Shown: piece after piece, positions 19,101 to 26,400 of the stretch
How the letters are laid out: each line of letters opens with the position of its first letter
Position numbering within the stretch: position 1 is the first letter of the stretch
Assembly (NCBI RefSeq): GCF_008704995.1
Contig: NZ_CP023747.1
Span: 6,234,001-6,298,000 of the forward strand
Reading direction: 5' to 3'
DNA: 64,000 nt
Source: Streptomyces nodosus
GTDB lineage: Bacteria; Actinomycetota; Actinomycetes; Streptomycetales; Streptomycetaceae
The notes under the pieces: model-generated
What the model was told of the DNA's origin: nothing
The model's database searches: none
What the model saw: the letters and a program-made list of their open reading frames with translations, nothing else
Made by a program: the position numbers and the translations under genes

Positions 19101-21494
19101 TGCCACCGGGACCGCCGGGGCGTGCACGGCGCCGGCGTGGGGAGCCGCCGTCTCCAGATGGGGCGCGGCCACCGCCGGGCTCTCCGCCTGGTGCACATCG
19201 ATCGCGGGGAGGTCCACCTGGCCCACCGAGGGGACCTCGACGCGGGACGGCGCGGGAACGTCGATCCCGATGCCCGAGCCGCCCGCACCCGGGACGTGCA
19301 CCTGACCGACCGAGGGGGTGGTGATGCCGTTGGCCGAGGAGTTGCCCCCGGGCACGTCGACATGACCGACCGAGGGAGTGGTGATGCCGTTGACCGAGGT
19401 GCCGACCCCGGGAACGTCCACGCGGCCCGGCGACGGCGCCGTGATGCCACCGGTGGCGGAGGAGACTCCCGGTACGTCGACCCGGCCCACCGACGGCACG
19501 GTGATCCCGGTGGACGAGGCGCCCGCGGCCGGCGCCTCCACCCGGGCGACCGGCGGCACATCCACCCGGGGCATCCCGCCGATCGCGGGGAGGTCGCTCA
19601 GCCGGGCGCCCATGCCGGGTGTGTCGATCCGGGTGACCGTCGGCCCGTGGGCCACCGAGCCCAGGCTCGGCACATTGATCTGTCCCGGCGACGGCATGTC
19701 GGCCAGGCCCGCCGACGGCACATGGACGGCGCCGACGGAGGGCGTGTGGACCGCGGGGGTCGCAAGGGCCTCGCCGCCGAGGGACGGCATCTCGATCCGG
19801 GTCACCCCGGAGCCGGGGGTGTTCAGATGCGGAACCCCGATCTGCTGCACCGTCACCGAGCCGACGCCATGGCCGGCCGCCGGGACCGACGGCACGTTCA
19901 GCCCGTTCAGACCGGGCGTCGACACCGAGGTCACCGGGCCCAGCTGCGGCAGATGGATGCCGTCCATCCCGCTGAGCCCGCCCGGCGTCGGCAGGTCCAC
20001 CAGGCGGGCCCCGATGCCGGGCGTGGAGGAGGAGAGCGAGCTGATCCCGTGGAAATCGCCGAGCGCGACCGTCCCGATCGAGTCGCTCATCGAGAGCGTC
20101 CGCAGCGTGCCGACCCCCGCACCCAGCCCGCTGCCCGGGGAGTTCGGGACGAACTGGCTGAGGTGGAGGGACGACAGCGAACCCAGGCCCTCGCCGGCCC
20201 GCGCGATGTCCAGACCGGCCGCGACCCCGCCGCTGATCTTGCTGCCGGCGCCGAGGAAATGGCCGCCCGCGAAGGCGCCGTACCGGTACATGCCGAAGAT
20301 GCCCCGGTCGATGACGCCGACCTTGAGCGCGAAGGCCAGCCCGTGCCCGAGTTCGTCGCCGGCCACCGGCAGGAAGAGCCGCAGCCCGTTCAGCCCGCGC
20401 ACGCTGTTCAGCATGCCGCTCCCGACCGCGCTGCCCAGGCCCTTGAGCCCGTTGAGTCCGGTCATCAGGGAGCGCAGTCCGAAGAACGTCTTCGCACCCA
20501 TCAGGTTGATCACGGTCAGCTCGGCGGCGGCCGGCACGAACCGGAAGGAGGTGGCGATCGACTCGCTGCCCATGGTGAAGCCCTTGACGCCCGGCATGAA
20601 CTTGAAGCCGGCCGTGAACCGCACGCCCTCCAGGCCGTGGATGCCCTTCATCCAGACGCCGGTGACCTTGATGGTGTTGTCGAGGCCGAAGGTCAGCCGG
20701 CCGAAGAGCCCGAGCGCGTTCGGGCCGCCGAGGAGGAGCTCCTTGCCGCCCTTGAGGCCGGCGACCCCGATGCTCTTCAGGCCCTTCCACAGGGTGCCGA
20801 GGCGGATTCCCTTGGTGGTGGGCGCGATGACGCCGAGGATCGACAGCACCAGATCGGTGACGCTCGCCTTGCCCTGGGAGAAGTCCACCGCCGTCTTGAT
20901 CAGCAGCGCCACATTGAGCCCGATGGTGAAGAGCGCCAGCGGACCGCCCACGATCATCGCCGGGATGACGAGGATCAACGCCAGCCAGCCCAGCGCCTTC
21001 CAGAACTCCTCGCACTCGTCCACCGGTGAGGCGATGCTCTCCGCCGCCCTGCGCAGCGCGCTCGCCGCGGTGCCCGCCGCGTCCGACAGGGTGCTCCTGG
21101 CGTCCTCGGCGGTCGCCTTGTGCGTCTCGCGCCCCTCCTCGTCGTCCTCCGCCAGGGCCGCCGCCGCGTTCAGCGCCTCGTCCGCGCGCTGCTGCTGCTC
21201 CCGCATCACGCCGACATAGGTGCGCAGCGCCGACTGGGCGTCCTGGTGCGCCTGCCGGAAGGTGGAGACGTAGTTGCGCAGATCGTTGTCGATCACCTTG
21301 CGCAGCGCGTCCGCGGTCTCGCCGACGAAGGCGCCGTCCGTGGTGTTCTTGATGTCCGTCAGACCGGCGTCGATGGTGTCGGCCAGACTGATCAGGTCGT
21401 CCTGGGAGAGGATCAGCGCGTCGACACGGTCCGGATCCCCGGGTGTCGGGTCGCTGTCCAGGCCGAGGGCATTCCAGTCGCCGGGACGGGCCAT
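13176..21494 (-). CDS. giant 2772-aa putative T7SS substrate
   Basis: The start is ATG 21494 with AAGGAG upstream. Residues 1-50 (ARPGDWNALGLDSDPTPGDPDRV) match the N-terminal T7SS-signal-like domain of actinobacterial T7SS polymorphic proteins. Residues 30-150 are an alpha-helical hairpin region. About 165-215 is strongly hydrophobic (two segments), and 215-490 is Gly-rich and mixed. About 500-830 is low-complexity with VPSVGxVDVPG repeats, including five 60-base units. About 1000-2300 contains many short beta-repeats (DADG, HVPG, DGxxRxWxxxG patterns, loosely RHS-like). The last 200 residues hold Gly-zipper hydrophobic stretches (GLVSGAVSGFVGGAASSAIFG). No known toxin domain is visible at the C-terminus. 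It could be a secreted surface or fibre protein, or a toxin of unknown type. Confidence 0.8.
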   Translation of the reverse strand: MARPGDWNALGLDSDPTPGDPDRVDALILSQDDLISLADTIDAGLTDIKNTTDGAFVGETADALRKVIDNDLRNYVSTFRQAHQDAQSALRTYVGVMREQQQRADEALNAAAALAEDDEEGRETHKATAEDARSTLSDAAGTAASALRRAAESIASPVDECEEFWKALGWLALILVIPAMIVGGPLALFTIGLNVALLIKTAVDFSQGKASVTDLVLSILGVIAPTTKGIRLGTLWKGLKSIGVAGLKGGKELLLGGPNALGLFGRLTFGLDNTIKVTGVWMKGIHGLEGVRFTAGFKFMPGVKGFTMGSESIATSFRFVPAAAELTVINLMGAKTFFGLRSLMTGLNGLKGLGSAVGSGMLNSVRGLNGLRLFLPVAGDELGHGLAFALKVGVIDRGIFGMYRYGAFAGGHFLGAGSKISGGVAAGLDIARAGEGLGSLSSLHLSQFVPNSPGSGLGAGVGTLRTLSMSDSIGTVALGDFHGISSLSSSTPGIGARLVDLPTPGGLSGMDGIHLPQLGPVTSVSTPGLNGLNVPSVPAAGHGVGSVTVQQIGVPHLNTPGSGVTRIEMPSLGGEALATPAVHTPSVGAVHVPSAGLADMPSPGQINVPSLGSVAHGPTVTRIDTPGMGARLSDLPAIGGMPRVDVPPVARVEAPAAGASSTGITVPSVGRVDVPGVSSATGGITAPSPGRVDVPGVGTSVNGITTPSVGHVDVPGGNSSANGITTPSVGQVHVPGAGGSGIGIDVPAPSRVEVPSVGQVDLPAIDVHQAESPAVAAPHLETAAPHAGAVHAPAVPVAQVDAPSVHAAAIQPPALSTTGLDASAPVTGRLDTPAVPPAVSVSHITPTPAPTPATTGGLAAPGPGALVADPFKLGRVDLAILAHQTIEVRMMQVGGLNFEHTFAQIDPSLPGVRVEVHIGNGPHGTNLTVHNPQGVPGVTAVHEVVGGQDVLRVERGLPGGGTDRWNYALQAPDYPRLGDVQHLPAGASDDIELMPTAPRADTAPVPAVSGAPALVGPSNAVPAPVPGPALVPAPAVHSRVLDLPGTGGHSIEIRFGETPGRIVDVRQVVPDGGTPVVHPRVTTDAHGAQIVNVRQPVNAVEVRSLDFAVDPNGLRPLGEERLITLQDGTHSGATVGIDPGSGAVRHVEGTAVPGGPLGLHGGELVLPTPGGFQLYDPATGLGTRAGTRLTGGGAADGLFVLPAHDGRTFQITDAGARVHGTVTVTPVQDVLHVHSPRNGQGVVDVHTADGRFSHTALDVQDSAYVNLANHHLVDAAGNDIPGATVRPQPHGYRIDDGTHHLVADAQGVHTHDVVTLQGTGDLVHLDRNTGIPMRLDADGHPRGPITRVGDELHVPGPPHHTTVHDLGGAHTHDLLDLHGGPFDHRTLHVDLDGTGALGDARVVRQHDGSFRIQEDGHHAVVDADGRYTHEVVPLQGTQDLVHLPVGGGAPLRVNADGIAQGPVTRVGTEFHVPAGGNRTTVYDGRGVHTDNLLTVQDGLYRGRDIRLGADGATPRLDGARVVPGADGFRVQGPHGHVTLDAQGGQTGHVVALAGTDHLVHVPTTGGGAPTLHAADGAPVPHHTLTSRADGTLVVDGPGGIRVHGNDGTLLHTLTPLADGTAVRLHPGGGLELLDGDLARVADNTVTARPGGGFRVTTANGEVRLHGAGGGLEHTITPPADGAHIFHVTDAQGAHQFDMVQLSDSVGTRFVRTDTHALLDGDLTAVPPAGHGTFARDPGGGYRFDHTTGPRSGEFTVYDVHGKLTEQRINVIDKGVPKPNEHLLVTHPADGSKPTWQRVTLDGAGQAVAQHGARHWYDFGTVETKGLGNGRVKLLSGSGVEVMERRPLPNGHSVDAYHSTAGVGTFGRLNQRGVWTEFDANGGVARVGTRHWGESGRSWFDVTTSKGVDTRVRHFQENPDGGHVLANLDRHPFAQSLATTDWTRFDAEFKEIAHGTRSWGPGRGYTDTMVHPHSGDSVVAHEKWGRFTLSTHDVRRYHQLEIGADGVPKKDFTSWSAHGKENGRGLTLKNGDFLESRRFAEQRPPVAFRWLASGDYRAVNFDNVPWLAKDSKLQIHHWTQTSADGKTVTQGVRFVSQNGAITDIARDGEILRDTRKLLGGDTVTAGDVKLPDGVGHRDGHLPWSQGEGRPQGHRTFDRTDFADLPGVDTRRIRWQDKVTDDLADGDWYTPDAGKQWNVVRVGLDDGTVIDYRPAPGPDARTGHAGAGDWTHYDHHGLVVARQDTWPEPHTGGGLPVQVTTTDMLRGGELRWHDSLGNDGVRKLNFNRGDMTRWGWDRESYQDFLGDRLIREHHLFKDGTTVDAWAVRGPGGRETWHWNKTGADGEIKAFGTGPADRVRHWFDADGNGLMRWEPGARWEDHLAGQGNLKIQEIPAKPAGAGWFTDAPHRVREYLPDPGGTHNPHVFKEYENGLELGRKVELSDGTFLESEDWHKQWRRFGADGVTMIDERTIPGYVWHTDTDTFGRTNVSLIGRETNFTGAFNEYRGYSRMLREVNRWEWGATANGVSTTTPFLGRVATALAVEFVQEWVLDFTMNLIVSGIVSAVNGTPFTPKDVARAAFGATVGASVKGTFSAGHFAAHRGGPWKTGLSQIDQGNPFTRRPNDDSWAAEFAGNEKVTRWRSGTYDFGVGLVSGAVSGFVGGAASSAIFGVKDKDGHVHHLSGSDALLAGALGAAGSLAGALTTGLGRTMIIQNLGGRWYHRQGFFDIFAVGGLGKLVDKIFSNLFLSGAIVKSAQPGYYQGSGEAPGANGGQ
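19209..19508 (-). repeat. five in-frame 60-base tandem repeats inside giant gene
   Basis: Units begin at 19508, 19448, 19388, 19328 and 19268 (reading leftward), exactly 60 bases apart. Each encodes a 20-residue unit like GI-T-x-PSVG-x-VDVPG plus a Ser/Gly/Asn linker. The fifth unit is divergent (GIDVPAPSRVEVPS). The exact period keeps the frame, so copy number could vary without breaking the protein. Confidence 0.85.
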
Positions 21495-21538
21495 CGGGGG
21501 CGCTCTCCTTCCGGGGTGCGGGGCAACTGCCGTCCCTA

Positions 21539-21566
21539 CCACGCACCGAGGGTGGGAAAAGGTTCA
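21539..21566 (-). promoter_or_regulatory. ECF-type promoter for the giant-protein operon
   Basis: Reading leftward: TGAACCTTT (-35 like, AACC core), a 17-base spacer from TGAACC to CGTGG, then GTGCGTGG (-10 like). It is a mirror copy of the site at 21591-21618. The implied leader to the ATG at 21494 is about 35-40 bases. Confidence 0.55.
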
Positions 21567-21590
21567 ACCACCGTGCGGAAATCCCCTCAC

Positions 21591-21618
21591 TGAACCTTTC
21601 GGGGCCCCTGGTGCGTGG
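21591..21618 (+). promoter_or_regulatory. ECF-type promoter for the WXG-like/substrate unit
   Basis: TGAACCTTT at 21591, then GTGCGTGG ending at 21618, with a 17-base spacer between TGAACC and CGTGG, identical to the opposing site. Both sites are symmetric about the same centre (21578.5). Confidence 0.55.
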
Positions 21619-21684
21619 AGGGGGCGGTAGGGAAACCGGGGCGACCCGGCCGACAGGCCGGGGCAGGACCGACGAGGAGGCACG

Positions 21685-22623
21685 GTGGTCGACTTCTCCA
21701 TCGACTACTCAGCTCTGCAGACGGTGCAGCAGAAGATGCGCAATCTCGCGGACGACGCCGGCTCGGGCGGGGCGACCGGGGTCTTCCGGGAGATCGGTGA
21801 GGCCACCGCCTCCGAGCGGAGGTCGGTGCTCGGTTCCGCCGACCTCTCCTCCGCCTTCAACCTCTTCTACTCGCGCTCCAGTTCGCGCACCAAGCAGGCC
21901 AAGGACGGCCTCACCCAGCTCGCCGACACCTTCAAGGGCGTCTCCGACACGTTCTTCCAGGCCGACGCCCAGCTCGCCTCCTCCGGCGGCCTGATGGGCT
22001 CCAAGCTCGGACTGGACGACTGGAAGAACCAGAAGGCCGCCTACGACCAGTGGGCGTCGGACGACAAGGCGTGGCACGACTACCTGGAGAAGATCGGCGC
22101 CGCCGACTACTTCGACCAGCACCCCGACGCCCACATCGGGGACGTGTGCAGCGCCGACAGCCCGCCCGGCTTCTGCGAGGCATGGCAGAACGACCTGGAC
22201 AACCACGACGTCACCGTCCCTGACGACCCGGGCGCCCCACCGCCCAAGCCCAGCGACGACCCGCCCACCTCGTACACCTACGAGGACGACAAGGGCAAGG
22301 TCGACGTCCGGCTCGAACTGGACGACGACCACAACGTGATGAAGGAGACGTCCACCATCACCACGCCGAACGGTCAGTCGTACACGTCCGTCACCACCTA
22401 TGACTCCGCGCCGCAGTACGTCACCTTCGAGGACGGCACGCGCATGGACGTGCGCGACTACACGATGGAGACCACGTACGCGGACGGATCGAAGACCACC
22501 AGCACGGTGGTGATCAACGACGACGGCTCCGGGACCATGACCATGACCGACGGCGACGGCAAGGTGACGGTCTCCACCCGCTCGGGCCCCGACGCCGACT
22601 GGTCCGAACCCGAGGACCAGTAG
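21685..22623 (+). CDS. 312-aa putative T7SS substrate with WXG-like N-terminus
   Basis: GTG start with GAGGAGG six bases upstream. Residues 1-110 are predicted helical and resemble a long WXG/LXG-like hairpin (FSIDYSALQTVQQKMRNLADDAG, then LSSAFNLFYSRSSSRTKQAKDGLTQLADTF). Residues 115-170 contain two cysteines (CSADSPPGFC). A Pro/Asp linker at 178-195 leads to a repetitive acidic beta region with TTYADGSKTTSTV-type strands. There is no signal peptide. Position at the head of the Esx-like gene pair suggests a secreted substrate or structural partner. The function of the C-terminal domain is unknown. Confidence 0.8.
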   Translation: MVDFSIDYSALQTVQQKMRNLADDAGSGGATGVFREIGEATASERRSVLGSADLSSAFNLFYSRSSSRTKQAKDGLTQLADTFKGVSDTFFQADAQLASSGGLMGSKLGLDDWKNQKAAYDQWASDDKAWHDYLEKIGAADYFDQHPDAHIGDVCSADSPPGFCEAWQNDLDNHDVTVPDDPGAPPPKPSDDPPTSYTYEDDKGKVDVRLELDDDHNVMKETSTITTPNGQSYTSVTTYDSAPQYVTFEDGTRMDVRDYTMETTYADGSKTTSTVVINDDGSGTMTMTDGDGKVTVSTRSGPDADWSEPEDQ

Positions 22624-22678
22624 GACGACCGGGCCGACGACCACGGTCCGTTCCCAGCAGAGAAGAAAGGTTCACCCC

Positions 22679-22987
22679 ATGCCCGCCAACATCAGCCTCT
22701 CCTACGCCGAGATCGAACGCGTCTCCAACCTCCTGGACACCAGTGTCGAGCAGACCCTGGTCCCGCGCATGGAGGAGGCCAAGGCCGAGGTGGACACCCT
22801 CCTCGAGACCTCCCTCGTCCTCACCGAGGCGAGCCCCGCCCTCCAGACGCAGTACGAGAAGTTCACCGGCGCGCTCAAGGACGCCACCCAGAGCATCAAG
22901 GACTACGCGGAGCAGTTCCGCCAGATCATGAACTCCATCAAGGACATGGACCACGACCTCGCCGAGAAGGTCAGGAGCAACGGCTGA
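22679..22987 (+). CDS. WXG100-size protein lacking W-x-G (Esx-like 1)
   Basis: 102 aa, all helical with a central turn, the size and layout of ESAT-6/WXG100 proteins. Where W-x-G is expected it has LLETSLVLTEASPALQTQYEKF; there is no tryptophan in the whole protein. The next gene product shares the turn pattern (ASPALQxxYExF) and the later DYAxxF. AAAGG precedes the ATG by a few bases. It probably pairs with the 23043 product as a heterodimer exported by the neighbouring EccC. Assignment is by size, predicted fold and context. Confidence 0.8.
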   Translation: MPANISLSYAEIERVSNLLDTSVEQTLVPRMEEAKAEVDTLLETSLVLTEASPALQTQYEKFTGALKDATQSIKDYAEQFRQIMNSIKDMDHDLAEKVRSNG

Positions 22988-23042
22988 CCGGGCCGCGGCA
23001 CCAGCACACATCCCCCCGCAGGACCGACAGGAGACCCACGAG

Positions 23043-23378
23043 ATGGCCGGCACAGCAGACGTCGTAGTCGATTACAACGAGATCGCCCGGGTCGCCACGA
23101 CCATGGGCACCAAGCTCAGCGACATCTCCGACGAGCTGACCAACCTGGAGACGACCGTGAGCGGCCTTCTCCACGACGGTCTGGTCTTCGAGAAGGCCAG
23201 CCCCGCCCTGCAGGCGGCCTACGAGGACTTCAGCAACCAGATGAAGACGTCCGCGAAGAACATCCAGGACTACGCGGACAGCTTCAACCAGATCGCCGAC
23301 TCCCTCGCCGAGTCCGACCAGAAGATCGCCGCCGATGTGCAGAAGGCACAGGCGGACAGCAGCGCCAACCAGGGCTGA
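23043..23378 (+). CDS. WXG100-size protein lacking W-x-G (Esx-like 2)
   Basis: 111 aa, a helix-turn-helix layout like the upstream product. The turn reads LLHDGLVFEKASPALQAAYEDF, followed by NIQDYADSFNQIADSL. No tryptophan and no W-x-G. The acidic/polar tail (DVQKAQADSSANQG) is longer than in its partner and may carry the export signal, though no strict YxxxD/E is evident. GGAG lies upstream at about 10 bases; the gap to the previous gene is 55 bases. A terminator follows. Confidence 0.8.
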   Translation: MAGTADVVVDYNEIARVATTMGTKLSDISDELTNLETTVSGLLHDGLVFEKASPALQAAYEDFSNQMKTSAKNIQDYADSFNQIADSLAESDQKIAADVQKAQADSSANQG

Positions 23379-23390
23379 ACCAGCTGTGCC

Positions 23391-23424
23391 GAAGGGGGCC
23401 GCGGCAGTGTGCCCGGCCCCCTTC
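23391..23424. terminator. terminator between Esx-like genes and eccC
   Basis: An 11-bp perfect stem (GAAGGGGGCCG and complement), 12-base loop, between convergent genes. Confidence 0.8.
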
Positions 23425-23449
23425 ACATGCCCGTGTGTCCGGGTGTTTC

Positions 23450-26400
23450 TCAGCCGCCCAGGACCGTGAGCGGCACCTGGACCATGATGGCGGTGCCCGA
23501 CTCGCTCGCCGTCCAGCCGCGGCCGGCCACCAGGGGCGTGCGGACCTGCTCCGCGGACAGCCGGGCACCGATGAGGTCGCCCTCGCCGATGGACTTCGGG
23601 CCTAGCAGCACACCCCGGCGGGAGCGGCGGGCCATGCCCACCCAGCCCAGGGAGCTCATCGACTCGGGCAGACCCGCCAGCAGCAGGCCCTGACCGTGGT
23701 CGCGCCCGGAGGTCGCGACCTGGCGCAGTACCTTGTCCGCACGGCAGCTCAGCATCAGATCCGCGTCGTCCACGACCACCACCGACGGCTTGCCCGCGAC
23801 CGCCTTCAGCGCCTCGGCCACGGTCTCCGCCGACGGGTCGGGGTCGGTGATGACCTGCGCCAGATCGTGCGCCGCCAACTGCCGCAACTGCGAGTCGCGC
23901 GGCGTGAGGACCACCAGCGCGGTGCCGCCCAGCAGCAGGGACACACACATCGAGGCGAGCGCGGTGCTGCGCCCGGAGCGCGGAGGACCGGCGACCATGA
24001 ACGACCCGCCGCCGACCGTGAAGTCGTAGCCGAGCGGCTCGCCCGCGTCGCCGCCCACCCCCAGCAGCGCCCACAGCGGACGACGTTCGGTCTGGGGCAC
24101 CTGGTCGATGGCGTCCTGGAAGCCGATCAGCGTCGGCAGTTCCTCCACCCTGAACGGCCGCCGGGCCGCCGACAGCTGCGCGTCCCGGGCCGTCGTACGG
24201 CGGCCGATCTCGCGCAGCGCGTCCGCCTGGTCGCCCCCGTCCTCCGTCGGCAGCAGCGCGATCTGCGCCTCGATCCCGCTGGGCGCCAGCCAGCCGCGCC
24301 CCGGGGGGATATGGGCCGGCACCTTGTTGCGGCCGAGCCCGGCGATGTTGTAATCGCTGAGATCGGCCTGCTTGAGCAGCAGCCGGTTGTCGTTGTGCGC
24401 CGCGAGCCGCCCGCCCAGCAGCAGCCGCTCGGAGGTGGCGATGACATGGATGCCGGCCGCCGCGCCCTCGCGCAGCAGCCGGACCACCTCGGAGTAGACC
24501 CGGCCGCCGTCGTAGTCGTCCAGCATCGCGCTGAGCGCGTCCCAGCCGTCGACCAGCACCAGGATCCGGGCCGGACGGCGGTCCTTCGGCAGCTTGGACC
24601 GCAGTTCGCCCAGGCCCGCGCTGTCATGCTGCGCGATCAGCCGCTGACGGCGCGTCAACTCGCCGACCAGCCGGGCGACCAGTCGCTCCAGCCGCTCGGT
24701 GTCGTGCCGTGAGACGACCGCCCCGCAGTGCGGCAGGGCCTCCAGAGCGGCCAGGCCGCCGCCGGACGCGTCGATGCCGTAGATGTGCAGATCCGAGGAG
24801 GGGGTCACCAGGGCCGCCGAACCCGCGACGGTCCGCAGCACCTGGGTGCGTCCGGAGCGCGGTGAGCCGATCACATACAGATGCCCGAAGGTGGCGAAGT
24901 CGATCGTGCCGAGCCGCTGCTGCTGGAGCTTGGGCAGGTCGAGCAGGGCGTACGGGACGAGCGGCAGTGCGCCCGGCGGTACCGGCGGGACGGGCGGCAG
25001 GTCCTCCGCGCGGACGGCCTCGGGCAGCGGCGGCAGCCAGGGGCTCGGCTGCGGCACGAAGTCGTCCAGCAGGGCGGAGGCCTGGCCGACGGCCTCCACC
25101 AGGGCACGCAGATCGGTCAGCGGCTCCTCGGCGGACAGCGCCTCGAGGAACAGCTCGTCCTCCTCCGGTGCGGACAGCTCAGCCGGGCGGCCCAGCCGCT
25201 GCCAGGTCAGCTCGACGCCGCGCACGGGCCGGGGGGCGGACTCCTCCTGCGCCGTGCCCGCGCCGCGCTCGGCGCCCACCCAGGCCGTCTGGAACGGGAC
25301 CGGGGCCCCGGCGCCGCGCCGCAGCAGCGCCCGGCCGGGGCTGGAGGGCGAGATGCTCACCGCGTCGGGGGCGTTGATGATGTCCTGGCTCTCGGAGCGG
25401 TCGGTGACGCGCAGCGCGATCCGCAGATTGGTGTTGGCGCGGATCTCGTTGCTGACGGAGCCGCCCGGCCGCTGGGTGGCCAGGATCAGATGCAGACCGA
25501 GCGACCGGCCCCGCTGGGCGAGGCTGATCAGACCGGGCACGAACTCCGGCAACTCCCGTACCAGGGTGGCGAACTCGTCGATGACCAGGATGAGCCGCGG
25601 CAGCGGGGGCAGCTTCGGGTCGCGGGCCCGCTTGGCCCGGTACTCGGGGTGGTCCTTCGCCTCGACCTCGGCCAGCACCTGCTCCCGGCGGCGCAGTTCG
25701 GCGTCGAGCGAGGCCAGCGCCCGCTGCACCAGATGCCCGTCCAGGTCGGTGATCATGCCCAGGGTGTGCGGGAGTTCGGCACACTCCCGGAAGGCGCTGC
25801 CGCCCTTGTAGTCGACGAGCACGAAGGTCAGCTCGTCGGGCCGGTTGGCCGCGGCCAGCGAGGCGATCAGGGTCTGCAGCAGCTCCGACTTGCCTGACCC
25901 GGTGGTGCCGCCGATCAGCCCGTGCGGACCGTCCTTGACCAGGTCGAGCCGGAGCGTGCCCTCGTACCCGGCGCCCAGGGTGAACACGGTGGAGGCGGGC
26001 CGGCGGGCCCATTCGGCGGCCAGCGCCGCCGGGTTGGGCGGTTCCTGCCCGAGCAGCGGCAGCAGCCGTACGTCGGAGGGCAGCCCGGAGTCGCTGTCCA
26101 CCGTGACGTCCCGCACCGGGGCGAGCGCCCGGGCGACCTCCTCGCACCAGGCGGTGTCCACCAGGTCGGCGCGCACGCCCTCGACCACCGGGACCCCGGA
26201 GGACCGCACGGTGAGCCGGTTGCCCTCCGCGGTGACGACCGCCGTGCACTCCTCGGGCAGCAGTCGCTCCCGCTCGTCGACGCAGAGGCTGAAGATCCGC
26301 ACCGAGGGGCCCTGGGTGAGCAGTTGCACCATGCCGGGCACGTCGCGCAGCCGCCGGGCGCCGTCGAGCACGACCAGCACATCGGGCTCGCGCAGCAGGG

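Noticed and set aside
19200..19800. Repeat cluster resembling a CRISPR-like array at first sight
   Set aside because: Units are directly adjacent, in frame and encode a periodic peptide; there are no unique spacers and no cas genes.
13155..21029. Very long plus-strand open frame opposite the giant T7SS gene
   Set aside because: It is a GC-skew shadow of the minus-strand gene: composition is Val/Arg/Ala/Gly-dominated, there is no RBS and no family resemblance, while the minus-strand frame has a T7SS signal and coherent repeats.
17560..21567. Second long minus-strand frame overlapping the giant gene
   Set aside because: Arg/Gly/Pro-rich shadow of the same DNA in another frame; no domain.
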